From: Labyrinthula sp. Ha
Taxonomy: Eukaryota; Sar; Bigyra; Labyrinthulida; Labyrinthulaceae
NCBI GenBank assembly: GCA_015227615.1
Contig: JAALGZ010000008.1
Span: 868,001 to 932,000, forward strand
Length of the DNA stretch: 64,000 bases
Reading direction: 5' to 3'
A program made the translations under genes and the position numbers. Below are positions 36,621 to 47,206 of the stretch, in pieces. Within the stretch, counting starts at the first letter, position 1; each line of letters begins with the position of its first letter. The notes under the pieces were generated by a model. That model ran no database searches and was not told where the DNA came from. It saw only the letters and a list, made by a program, of their open reading frames with translations.

Positions 36621-37279
36621 AAGCTGCTAGGGCTTTGGTTAGGGATCCTCCCCCGGAGTCTTTGGACACAGGGGAGCGGAACTTCTACAGAAAGATGTTC
36701 GTATCGCCTACCGACCAAGAGCTTGAACAGCTAAAGGAGATGGTTCCTGAGGTACCAGATGATATTGAGGTTAAGTCGATCCTTGACCAAGATAGCTTCG
36801 ATACCTGGTATCTCGATGATGACGTCAAATATGAGACTCGTCAAGATGGGGGCCTGACATTCGCAAGGAAGCCTAGAAAAAAGGTTCAAGAGGAGTTCCT
36901 TCTCAAGTATGTCGATGAGTCAGCAGTGACCTTCGATGAAATCCTTGATTGGGTAACGGAACAAGCCGAGTACGAGGAGTCTTCGGGTCCAACGATCGAA
37001 GATCTTGGAACTGCGACCGAAGATGACGAAATACTCGGGGTCACGGTGAATGCTGTCAGACTGAACCCGAACAAGCAAAGGGAGAAAAGAACGTATGAAC
37101 AGATGAGAGCCTTCGATAAGGATCGAGTCTCAGCGTTCAATCCTTATTATAAAGGTTCATGGAAACGCATCTCTGAGGCCGAACTGCTTGATAGTCAGAG
37201 AGCTGAAGGGCTTGGCGATGGTATCAAGTTGACAAAAGCCGGGGACAAGGTAGTGATACCCGAAACTCTCTTTGAGAGA

Positions 37280-38405
37280 TAAATGGTTCACATTCACCTT
37301 GCAGGTCATCATGAACCGGTAAGTGCCTGCGTAGCAGAAGCTTCAAAATACGCATGGGTCATCCCTAAGACATATGGTGAAGGGGCAACTTTGCAGAGCA
37401 TCTTTCAAAACCTCAAAGTGAATTGTGCCCACTGTCGAAAGGGACCTTCGTTATTAAAGACCGCGTTGAGCATAGTCACTGAGGCTAGGGCACCGAGGGA
37501 AGTGTTAGTGTCCGACTACCTGTATGTTAACCCGAAGGGATACATACTCGTATTAACGGATGCCTTCTCGAGGTTCACCTATTTAAAATACGCACCTAAG
37601 GCTGACGCCGAGACGGTGGTATCTGCCTTAGAAGATTTCAACAGTAATTGGAAGTTAGAATCGAACTTCACCCTTGTGACAGATCGAGGATCTCACTTCG
37701 CTAACCAAGTGTTGGAAAAATTGAGCAAGGCTCTTGGTTTCACCCACAACTTCGCGGTGAGTTACGTGAGTTGGACGAACGGTGAAATTGAAGTGGTACA
37801 CAAAAAAGTACTTGACTTTTTGAAGGCCCTTGTATCGGAGAGAAGATATCAATGGGATGAATGGCCTTTAGTACTGGGCACTATACAGGCGGCAATGAAC
37901 GATCTACCCATCATGTCTAGAAAGCTTCCAGGGGAAAGTAAGGCGCCTTGTGCAAACCAACTTTTCCTGTTCATAAATCCTGAGAAGGATTATATTGAAG
38001 CTGCTGCTTTTCCGAGGTTGATCTCGAGAAAGGTAGGTGGGGAAGTGAAGGTAATAGATACTGATGTGGATACCTTGTTTAAGTTGTCGAAGAATTTTCG
38101 AGATCAACTCGATGAGTATCAGGGTCGGGTTGCTGACTATGTGTCTCTGATGAAATCTAAAAGAAATGCCTACTGGAATAAAAGGAGGAAGCGTTTTGAT
38201 AAGGCTTTGCTCCAATATCAGGTAGGTGAATGGTGTCTCATTAGCACTGCTAAGACGCCGAGAGAGACTAACAAGATTAAGCTTGAGTGGTCTGGCCCTG
38301 TATTGATACAGGAGGTACTTAGTAATAATGTGTACCGGGTGCGGCTCTTGAACGGTATGACCTTAACGGTTCATGCTTCAAGGTTGTATTTTTACGAGCC
38401 CTCAG
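37280..38405 (+). mobile_element. Retroelement part: integrase
   Basis: An HHCC-type zinc region (histidines in the first 10 residues, CAHC further on) is followed by a DDE core: SDYLYV, VLTDAFSRF, VTDRGSHFANQVLEK and WTNGEIEVVHKK. It ends with a C-terminal region typical of Ty3/gypsy integrases just before the chromodomain. Confidence 0.8.
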
Positions 38406-38459
38406 GGTAGGTGCCGGATGACGCATTGAGAAAAATCTTTATCAATAATTGGGGTGAGC

Positions 38460-38625
38460 TTGAAGTGGGGAGGTTCCATGGATTGCGATACTCTAATGGA
38501 GAATGGTGGTTACATGTCCATTGGAAAGGGTTCGAATCTCGAGATGATACTTGGGAACCTCTCAGGTCTATGTATAGAGATGTCAAATCACTTGTCATAA
38601 AATACTTAGAGAATCAGAGGAAGCC
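38460..38625 (+). mobile_element. Retroelement part: chromodomain
   Basis: A chromodomain of about 50 residues, FHGLRYSNGEWWLHVHWKGF followed by the TWEP box and a C-terminal helix. In chromoviruses this module sits at the end of integrase and directs insertion towards marked chromatin. Aromatic cage-type residues (Y, W, W) are visible. Confidence 0.8.
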
Positions 38626-39479
38626 TGTAAGGGATAAAAAAAACTCGAATAGGGCTATGGCCTGGATCGAGAGACATATCCTAGGCGATATCAATGTTAG
38701 ATGGGTTGGTAAAATGAGGCCCAATCTGAGATCGCATCTCCTAGTTGAAGGTAACTGGTGGGAGGAACGAGAGGCTGTTCCTTTCTACGTAAAGAATTGG
38801 TCTGAGTTGGACAAATTTGTTATGCGATGTCTCGTAAAATGCTTTGGTATGGGCGACTTTGAGTCGTTTACGAAGTTCATGCCACATAAATCGAAAGCAA
38901 TGATGTACTCATATATTCAAAGAACTATGGGGATCATGAGCTTAGCCGAATTTAATGGTAGAAAAATCGATATAGCCTCGGAAGATCGAGAGCAAGAATA
39001 TGACTTTCCGGTGGAGAATATTCTGTGTTCGTGGAAGTATGATTCTTTTGAGACGGCGAAATCATTGATGAGCTTCGTGATACCAGAGGGTGCAGGGAAA
39101 GCATTCTGCAGACAAGTAGAGAGAATGCAATCAAAAGAGAGACAGGATGTGTCTAAGATGAGAGACTGCTTGCAAGAATTGACTGAAGTAAAAGGTTTAT
39201 GGCTAGAAATCTCAAAGTATGTATTCGAGGGGTTATCGTTTGCAAGTAACCCTGAAGGATATATTTTGGATGACCGTAGAACCGTAACTTTGGTTGAAAC
39301 GGTAGAAAACGTTCAAATAAGTAGTGAGAGTATAGAGACTAGCTCTGACTTAAGAATATTTATGCAAGTAGATAATATAGGGAACTTCACCTTAACTAAA
39401 CTGTATGGCAATATATTTGACTTGTCGAGCGAGTTGTGGCCTTTTTCGGTGAAGGTCTGCATATTCCCTAGAGAGAGAA

Positions 39480-40128
39480 CTTGGTATTTTGCTGATATTT
39501 ATGAAGGAGATACCGTTGCTTCATGGCCAGGTGATGAGGTAGATCTTCTCCTCGTCGATCCACCATGGGCCACTGGAACCTTTAATCCTGTGAGAGGGAT
39601 CCGAACTCGGTATCCTAAATGCAAAGATTCTGAGGTCCTCGATATACCTTTTGAGAACATGAAGCCGGCATTCATTGCTATCTGGGTTATCGAAAGGAAT
39701 CTAGGCAGAACCTTACAACATTTTGACAAGCACCAGTATGACTTAGTTAACATAGTTGACTGGATTAAATGTACCAAGTCAGGGGTCTTCCGTACATCCT
39801 TGGGTTATTACTTCCAACATTCAGCAGAGATGTTACTTGTGTTGGTATCTAGGGCTAAGAAAAAGAATGTTCTTGATAAGATTCCTAAATTAAGGGAGAC
39901 AAAGTTATTGTGGGCTGATCGCTTAGACAATGGTGTAAAACCTTTGAAGGCTTATGAGTATTTCGAGTCAATATTTGGAAGGAACACTCTCAAGGTTGAG
40001 CTTTTCGCAAGGTGCTGCAACTTGCGAAAAGACTGGATTCAACTAGGATTTGAAGTCGATCCTCGATCGGGTGGGGTCGCCTTTGGCTGTGGGATGTCGA
40101 CTAATGGAAAAGAGGTACACCTCTTTTA
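39480..40128 (+). mobile_element. Retroelement part: MT-A70 (METTL3-like) methyltransferase domain
   Basis: LLLVDPPWATG (DPPW codons at 39557-39568) is the catalytic motif of the MT-A70 family, which places N6-methyladenosine in RNA or, in some clades, DNA. Further agreement with the METTL3/14/4 fold: IPFENMKPAFIAIWVIE, RTSLGYYFQHSAEMLLVLV (compare RTGRTGHWLNHGKEHCLVGV) and the late LKVELFARCCNLRKDWIQLG (compare IELFGRPHNVQPNWITLG). It lies on the coding strand between the chromodomain and the 3' LTR, separated from the chromodomain by about 280 unassigned residues. A host gene captured by the element is the likeliest origin. Confidence 0.8.
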
Positions 40129-40132
40129 AGGT

Positions 40133-40143
40133 GAGAAGGGGGG
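40133..40143 (+). other. Polypurine tract of the retroelement
   Basis: GAGAAGGGGGG abuts the TG of the 3' LTR, the standard position for the plus-strand primer. This fixes the left edge of the 3' LTR. Confidence 0.85.
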
Positions 40144-40636
40144 TGTGTATATTTAATTGTTAACGTTTTGGATTACTTGGTCAACTTAAGTATCTCAGTG
40201 AATATTATATAGTAGTTAAGTTATTGTCAACAGTTTGGTTACTTGTGCTAGTTAAGTAGAGACCTATAAAGAAATTAATAGATAGAATAGATATCACAGA
40301 TATATTTTGGGGCGATCTGACGTAAGTTAATTAATAACAACAATAGAAATATAAAACTTGAAAGTTTATCAATCTTACTTGTATTTGATAAGAAAGTAAA
40401 CCCCTGAGTGTTAACAACGCCTTGTCTGTTTACTAGATTTATATTTAACACAGCATCGAAGTTTGTGGCTTGAATAGAGCTCTTACAGTGTTTGAGTTAA
40501 GAGATCCCTTAGTTTTAAGAGTGATCTGTCTGTATCTTTTGGGTTCATTAGATACGATAAAGCACAGTTGCTTTAGTACTCGTTGTTGCAACTTATCCTT
40601 GCAAGTCTGAACGCTCGAGGGTTTTCCGAGTGCACA
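40144..40636 (+). repeat. 3' LTR of the retroelement
   Basis: The repeat is 493 bp, starting TGTGTATATTTAATTG and ending GAGTGCACA. Differences from the 5' LTR are clustered in the first and middle thirds, and the last 80 bp are almost identical. The five bases after it (AACTT) do not match the five before the 5' LTR (ATAGC). Confidence 0.9.
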
Positions 40637-43196
40637 AACTTACTACAATTTTGAACTAGTTTCTATTGCCAATGAAAGATATAATTTTTAAATGGACTTA
40701 TATTCAAGTTTATACTATTTATTGGCAGCATGGTTTTATGTTATTTATATAATGTGCACTTATTGATCTATTTCCTGGCCCTACGAGGTGTCTTCTCTTA
40801 ACTAGGGACTTACCTAACTTCCGACTTAAATTATTATTATAAACTTGGCAAAACGAGAATTAATTCTATAAGCTAGAAGAATAACTAATTCTGTACATTA
40901 ATTTTTAGTTGGGTATAACTTTTTAAATCAGTATCTACTAGAAACTGAGAATTGATTAATAGCGGTTTCTTCGTACCTGCTCTTATTTGCTCTTCATGAG
41001 TTGCCCCAAGAATCTAGAAAACTCAAAGTACAAAATATAGACTGAGAACACAAGAAAAAAATATTCCTATTATTATTTAAAACTATTATACTTGTTTTCG
41101 GTATATTTTGCTCATTTTTTAGCTTGGAGGCAGATCCATTTGTGAAGAACGGCTCCAAGGCCCTTACCAGCTTTTTTAAACTAGAGATCCTTTGCCAGAG
41201 AGAAATTTATTTCCAACATACTTGTTGAATCTGAATACTTATTTCCGATCATGAAGCTTAGGAAAACTTCAAGCTGTGCTAAATATTACTAGTCCAGATA
41301 TACTTATTCAGGAGAAAAACTTCGTTATCGACACACTTGCTTTCTATAGCTTCACTCTCATTTCCGCTCCTGGTTTAAAAAAAGTACCCGTAAACCTGAT
41401 AACCTGTTTCTCCTAGTAACTACTATCAGTCATCAAGCTACTATAAACATGAGAAAGCATTTAATCTGCTTAATGGCAAAATAAATTAGGTATAAACCAA
41501 AAAACTCTTGCTAATAGCAATGGTAAAATGTAGACAAAGTCTTATGGCTCGAATCGTAACTTCTTCGGTTTGTGGTTAGAATGGATCAAATATTCTCTAA
41601 TTTTTAAATCTAATCGCTACCTGAATCTACTATGGCTAAGTAATTTGGCTAATCGGTAAGCATAATTTGAAGGGTACTCACGTAACTTCTCTCAGTTGAA
41701 CTCTTAACTCAAGGATTGAGCTCAGGGCAGCATGAAAGAAGGCATTGTATAAGTATGTAAAAAGGATTGAACCACAGTAATCATGCGTCCCAGGTTGAAA
41801 AGAAACAAGGAATAACTAAACTTTCTTTGTTTCTGATATATCGTACATAGCCAGTACTTTACAATCAATATGCCTAGGATAAGGGTTACTAGGTTCTAGA
41901 CAAGCTAGAAATGCTATGGATACCAAGTAATAACAGACCATTACAAAATGTATCAGTTGAATTTTACAAGGCTGTTTCTCAAATCCTTTCTTCTCCGTGT
42001 ATTTTCGAGTGGTAGGGGTTATTGATTAGTAATTTTATTCTGATATGAAGTGAAATAAATCATTTATGACTTCGCCCATGTTCGAATTCATATATAGAGA
42101 GGCTCTGATTGGAATTTCTCTGATTTCTTAAAAGAGTTTTACCACCATGTGAGAGTATGTATAATGTGAGATGGAAAAAGTTGGGCCCATAACGAGAACA
42201 CCCGTGTGCTTATTCTCTAGAAATTGTCTTGCTACTCTGTCTACAAATTTAAAGTGATAACAGCCAGTAACAATTAAAATTTCACTAAATTTCTTCCTAG
42301 GATAAATATTCAATATCATAACTTAGCATATTTTACAGTGTACTAAATTTTTGTGTAACCATTGTTGAATTTGAACTTGGTCCTGAACAAAACAAGAGAA
42401 CTTACACTAGATTTTCAATATTTTTTTTGAATGTTATGGTCTTTTTCATTCCATATAAAAGGGGATACTTTTCCTTTAAAGTCAATGATTCATTTAATTC
42501 TTTAGATTATGACATAGTGGATCTCTTTTTGTAATTTCGCGAAATTAGAAAACGTCATATTCTGTCACAATATAGAGTAGCAACATAATTTACGTTCAAA
42601 GCAATTTTGGTAATGTAGAATTTTATTTATTAAAAAAAATGTTTTATAATTCTGTACGTACGGCAACAACACGATTTACTAGTTCATAATCGGTATCAGA
42701 GAAACTAACAGGTTACACACCAACTTACGGCGGGCAGCCAGAGTTTGTTACTAAGTAGTGATCTAGAAAGTTTCTTAATGATCAGCAACAGATCAAACAA
42801 TTTAATCATAAAAGAAAACAAATATTACGATATTCTCTTATCTACAGGCATTTCATATGCTGGTAGCGATTCCTTCTTGGCATGCTTTAGTTTAAACAAG
42901 AACTTGGGCATTGTTTGGATTGACTTGTTCCAACGTGAATCAACCTTATCTTCCAAAAGAAAAAGTACTTATCCTTCACGTTTATGAACTCAATTAATCT
43001 TCTTTATAGCTAGTAATGCTATATTAGAGTTAAATTAACACAATTATTTTGATCTTTAGCTTAAGATTAAATCCCATTCTTTATTCAAACATGATTCTAC
43101 TTTAATTGCCCAAAAGTATTTTCTTGCAACTATCCGTTCCGGGCATTGCCCAATAAAGACAGTTTAATCAATCAAGGACGAAAAAAAAAAGATAAA
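40637..43196. other. Intergenic right of the LTR element
   Basis: No frame above 80 codons and nothing recognised on either strand. The longest frame (42745-42987, +) shows no domain and no motif. Confidence 0.4.
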
Positions 43197-44059
43197 ATGC
43201 CAGAAGTCATAAATGTCGCTGTGGGAATGATGGATCCTGCATATTTCACAGGAAGGAGAGAAGTTCTTGACTGGTTAAACTCTACGCTTAATCTTTCTCT
43301 AGATAAGTAAACAATTTGTTTATTCTTATGTTTAGAATTGAGCAGACAGCCAGTGGAGCAGTAGCACTTCAGATCTTCGATTACTTGTTTCCAGAAAATG
43401 TTGTACCACTTCACAGAGTTAATTGGGGAGCTAAAAATGAGTATGAGTATGTTCAAAATTATATTTTACTACAAAATGTGTTCAAGAAACTGGATGTGGA
43501 CAAGACTGTTCCTGTGGATAGACTAGTGCGAGGAAAGTATCAGGATAATTTTGAGTTTATGCAGTGGCTGATGAAATTCTTTGAAGCAAACTGCAATGGA
43601 AAATATGTGGATTCTCAATATCCAGCTGCTGAACGACGCTCTAGGGGAAAGAATGCTGGAAAGTTTAGTTTAGGGAAAGGAAGATCAGCCCCTAAGAATA
43701 ATAAAGTACATGCAAAACCAAAAGAGCAAAAGAAAAGTGTTCAGAAAAAAGATGATAAGGAAGTTATAGAGTTGAAGAAGCAAGTCGAGGAAGCTAGAAA
43801 AGCGTATATTGAGAGAGAAGAGGAGTTGGACAATTTGGAGAAGGAGCGAGATTTTTATTTCAATAAGTTGAGGTTGATGGAATCTACATTGCAAAAGAGC
43901 ATTGAATCAGGAGAGGTTAAGAAAGAGGATGAAAAGATGATTTCCTACATTCAAGACCTGTTCACGTTGTTATACCAAGCTGATGGAGAGGATGAAGATG
44001 GAAAGGCTGAACAATCAGCTATTAAAGCTGTTGAGGAAGCTTTGAAAATGCAAGAATAA
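43197..44059 (+). CDS. EB1/Bim1 microtubule plus-end-tracking protein
   Basis: Two exons (43197-43306, 43336-44059) with a 29-nt intron give 277 residues, typical for EB1. The N-terminal calponin-homology domain (about 1-120) reads LDWLNSTLNLSLDK...SGAVALQIFDYLFPENVVPLHRVNW...DNFEFMQWLMKFFEAN, with the intron right after DK. A basic linker (about 125-180) follows, then a coiled coil and the EB-homology domain with the FYFNKLRLME signature. The C terminus ends KMQE and lacks the EEY/F tail that recruits CAP-Gly proteins in animals. EB proteins ride growing microtubule ends and recruit other factors. The stop is 22 bp from that of the converging helicase gene. Confidence 0.95.
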
Positions 44060-44081
44060 GTTTGTACTATAATGCTTAACA

Positions 44082-45692
44082 TTAAGATAAAGGATTTGTA
44101 GATTTTCGCTTTTTCCATCGTTGTTTTTTTCGCAACTTTGCAGGAAGTTTTCTCTTGATACGTATTTTTGCACTTTTTCCAATTTCTTCCCCAAGCAAGT
44201 AATCTGGAATAGTTGACAGTGAATCATTAACTTTTTTAACACTCAAATTTGTTAATTTAGTTTCGTTTGCCGCGGTTAAAAAGTGGAAATCGTTTGGATG
44301 AGATTTAAAGTGTTGTTTAACTTTTTCGGAAGTAAGAAGCTCAAGACGGATTTCTTTCTCTTTGAGAGTTTTTACTCTTCTTGGGGTGATTCTATTTCTG
44401 ACATCTTTAACTCTATATCTTAGACCAGCCAGATCCTCCATATTCAGCTCAAGTAATTTTAAGTCTAATTCTTTCATCTCCTTAATCTCGTCGAGTAGAG
44501 AAACTTCTGCATTCTTATCTGTTTGAAAAATACTCAATGAACTTCCAACCATACCTCCTCTTCCAGCCCGTCCTACTCGATGAACATATTCATCAACACT
44601 TCCGGGTGCTTCTAAATTAACCACATAAGAAATATCCTGTAGATCTATTCCTCGACTAATATCAAAAAACTCATCCTCCTCTGAACTTCCCTTGCAAGTA
44701 ATCAACACATCAACCAATCCCTTGTTAAACAAATCTAATTTTGCTAACCTGTTATTAACCGGAAGCAGAGGATTTAATATTCCAACTCGAGGAACACAAA
44801 AGTGCTCCAAAAGCATACTTGTTCTATAAGCACTGTTTACGTCGTTAACAAAAATTAACGTTTTCGGTCGAATTAAGTTTAGTTTAAAAATTGCATAAAC
44901 TAAAATATCTTTTTCTTCTTGGTTTTTAACTGTTAAGTATAATTGATTAAGATTGTTGAAAGAAAAAGAGTTTTCAGAAGAAGCGTCAAGAGTTAGGATA
45001 GTTGGGTTAGATAGAACAAGTGATTTGAGGAAGGCGAGGTTTTGTGTCATTGAGGAAGATTGAGTTGGTAAGGTTGCTGAAATCAAGAAGTTCTGGGTTG
45101 ATTTAGGGATATGTTTATCAATAAGTGAGGTTAAATCATCTTTAAAGTTGTATTCAAGGAGAAGATCAGCTTCATCAAGAACTAGATAACGCAGAGTAGA
45201 CTTTAGGGTAAACTTAGGAAGAGATTCGAGCAGCTTGAGTAACCTTCCAGGTGTAGAGAGTATAACATTTGGGTTTTGAAGAAGCAGTTTCTTTGCTTGT
45301 GAGAATTTTGGAGAGGTTAAGTTCTGAAACGTAATTATTTCTGAAGCGTATGATAAGAGCAAAGAAACAAGATTTGCAACTTGATGAGCGAGTTCAGATG
45401 TTGGAAGCAAAATAACGCATTGCACAGAGTTTGAGCTATTGGAAAGAAGGTTTTGAAGTATTGGGAGAAGATAAGCAAGAGTTTTTCCTGTTCCCGTTTT
45501 TGAGCGCAGAAGGATATCCTTTCCTTTGAGTGCAATGGGAATCGTTTGAGTTTGGATGACTGTTGGCATTGTAATACTCTGTTTCAGAAGGGGTTTTATA
45601 ATTCTATAATCCAAGTTCAGGCTTTTTTTGTTTGAGGGATCTTGATCTGCATAGAAAGTTATTTCATCGTCTATGAGTGAATGATCTATCAT
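44082..45692 (-). CDS. DEAD-box RNA helicase, DDX56/Dbp9 family
   Basis: An uninterrupted 536-residue frame, near the family size (DDX56 547, Dbp9 594). Motifs in order: Q-motif region PTVIQTQTIP, motif I SKTGTGKT, Ia PTSEL, Ib TPGR, II DEAD, III SAT, then RGIDLQ and VI HRVGRAGRGG. The C-terminal part YRVKDVRNRITPRRVKTLKEKEI and PDYLL is specific to DDX56/Dbp9, as is the unusually weak motif IV-V spacing. The extreme C terminus is strongly basic (KRKLPAKLRKKQRWKKRK), a nucleolar-type tail. The family helps assemble pre-60S ribosomes in the nucleolus. It shares a 202-bp divergent intergenic region, including a TGACGTGGCA element, with the deaminase gene. Confidence 0.92.
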   Translation of the reverse strand: MIDHSLIDDEITFYADQDPSNKKSLNLDYRIIKPLLKQSITMPTVIQTQTIPIALKGKDILLRSKTGTGKTLAYLLPILQNLLSNSSNSVQCVILLPTSELAHQVANLVSLLLSYASEIITFQNLTSPKFSQAKKLLLQNPNVILSTPGRLLKLLESLPKFTLKSTLRYLVLDEADLLLEYNFKDDLTSLIDKHIPKSTQNFLISATLPTQSSSMTQNLAFLKSLVLSNPTILTLDASSENSFSFNNLNQLYLTVKNQEEKDILVYAIFKLNLIRPKTLIFVNDVNSAYRTSMLLEHFCVPRVGILNPLLPVNNRLAKLDLFNKGLVDVLITCKGSSEEDEFFDISRGIDLQDISYVVNLEAPGSVDEYVHRVGRAGRGGMVGSSLSIFQTDKNAEVSLLDEIKEMKELDLKLLELNMEDLAGLRYRVKDVRNRITPRRVKTLKEKEIRLELLTSEKVKQHFKSHPNDFHFLTAANETKLTNLSVKKVNDSLSTIPDYLLGEEIGKSAKIRIKRKLPAKLRKKQRWKKRKSTNPLS

Positions 45693-45776
45693 GTTTTTGT
45701 GGTCGTTTGCTCTGTTTTCCTTATTTCTGGTAATACACCATTGTTGAATTTAGAACCCATTCATTAGATAAGCTAG

Positions 45777-45786
45777 TGACGTGGCA
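45777..45786 (+). promoter_or_regulatory. TGACGTGGCA element in the helicase/deaminase divergent promoter
   Basis: The third exact copy of the 10-mer, 85 bp from the helicase start and 109 bp from the deaminase start. A further TACGTCAT core lies at about 45807-45814, so the short shared promoter has two ACGT-core sites. Confidence 0.45.
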
Positions 45787-45894
45787 TAGGCATAGTTAAC
45801 GTAATTACGTCATTAAGATATTAATACAGACGAGAAAGACAAACCACCTTAATCAACAAAAAACCATTGCCTGGAAAAGGAGAATCTTAGAATA

Positions 45895-47206
45895 ATGCAT
45901 TTGGAAACAGCTTTAAACTTGAATGAAGTGACAAATCTTACAAACTCACCATCAGAGCCTCCACTAACAGAACGTTCAAAACAATGTATTATGGAAACGG
46001 CTGCTGCTTCTGCTCTAGTTGGAGTGAACCAGAAACATGGAGGTCCATTTGGCGCTGTGGTAGTTCGTAAAGGAAAATTCGTGTCCACAGCGCATAACAC
46101 AGTTTTAATTGATCAAGATCCAACTTGTCACGCTGAAATGAATGCGATCAGATATGCTTGTACAGCCTTGAAATCTCATGATTTGAGTGATTGTGAATTG
46201 TTCACAACTTGTGAACCTTGTCCGATGTATTTATTTTCTTTATATTTTATTTTTAGGTGCTGGGGAGCCATTCAATGGGCTAGATTAAAAAAAGTGTACA
46301 TTGGAGTTGACAGATTTACAGCTGCTTCTTTTGGATTTGATGATAAAGTTTTTTATGATGAAATTGAAGCGCACAATCATAAATATTCTTTACAAAAATT
46401 AAAGCTATCTAAGCACGAAATGGTTGAAGTTTTTTCTAATGCATCTGAGGAAGTTATATTGATGATTAAGAGCTTAATGAAGGACTTGTCGGTAAACAAG
46501 ACATTTAGAAGACGTATGGGGAACAAAGACTTGGGTTTTATATCTGATGGAAAACAATTTGAGAACCCACGTTTGGAAGTGCTTTCTTTTAATTTTGTAT
46601 TTATTCTCTAGAATGGGGTAAACTTAAAGAATGATGAGGATGAGGTATCTTAGTTATCTACTTCTTATTCATAGGTAATAGTAAAGAAAATGAACAAATA
46701 TTTTGATGTGCTTCAGAATGCGATTAGAGTTGCAGTAAATGAAGGAATAAATAAAGAAAGAGAGATATTTGGTTCTCTTATTGTAAAGGGTGAAGAAGTT
46801 ATAGCTGTATGTTGTTCTTCAGGATTATTCTTAGATCTCGGTGAATGAAGTTTTGAGAAGGGCTGATGCCACATCAACCTCCGAAATTTTGTGTATAAGA
46901 AAAGCAGCGAAAAAATTGGGAAGTTATAATCTCTCAGGCTGTGAAATGTACACGTCCATTGAACCTGATGTTATGTCTTTGGGAGGAGTACTGTGGTCTA
47001 GAATCGATAAGTTGTATTATGGATTGAGTCAAAAAGAAGCTGCTAAATACGGGTTTGAAGAAGGTTTATTACAATATAGGGAATTATTTGCTCAAAGTGC
47101 AAATATTACAGATTCTGGATTATTTGAAGTTGAAAAGAAAGTTGGGTTTGATAAGTGCGAAGCTGTTTTTAAAGAATGGAAAGAAGTCAACAACGTTATC
47201 TATTAA
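45895..47206 (+). CDS. Tandem guanine-deaminase-like protein: active first domain, zinc-less second domain
   Basis: Five exons (45895-46226, 46257-46578, 46612-46644, 46675-46806, 46835-47206) with introns of 30, 33, 30 and 28 nt give a 396-residue protein. Domain 1 (about 25-200) is a GuaD-type cytidine-deaminase-fold enzyme with HAE (79-81) and PCPMC (C109, C112; the last cysteine appears only after splicing intron 1). GuaD converts guanine to xanthine. Domain 2 (about 235-396) is a paralogue (KKLGSYNLSGCEMYTSIEP, LYYGLSQKEAAKYGF), but HAE has become TSE and PCPMC has become PDVMS, so zinc binding and catalysis are lost. The 30-nt intron 46645-46674 removes an apparent TAG and joins the domains in frame. 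Two adjacent genes 36 bp apart is the alternative. Confidence 0.8.

Larger units (their letters stand above)
30838..40636 (+). mobile_element. Broken Ty3/gypsy (chromovirus-like) LTR retroelement carrying an MT-A70 domain
   Basis: The element is 9.8 kb, with about 490-bp LTRs that begin TGTGTAT and end CA. Internal order is gag-like region, zinc knuckle and aspartic protease, reverse transcriptase, RNase H, integrase, chromodomain, MT-A70 methyltransferase. RT-RNase H before integrase, plus a chromodomain after integrase, marks Ty3/gypsy chromoviruses. A polypurine tract abuts the 3' LTR. The coding region is visibly GC-richer than the host flanks. It is broken, with roughly four or five interruptions. 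The LTRs differ by about 11 percent by eye, so it is not a recent insertion. I find no target-site duplication. The methyltransferase is not a standard part of the family. Confidence 0.9.

Noticed and set aside
42745-42987. 80-codon frame upstream of EB1
   Set aside because: No recognisable motif, and no exon can be linked to it with a 28-38 nt intron.
46645-46674. Apparent in-frame TAG inside the deaminase gene read as stop-codon reassignment or readthrough
   Set aside because: The segment is a canonical 30-nt GTAT...ATAG intron of the size seen throughout, and all other genes end normally at TAA, TAG or TGA.
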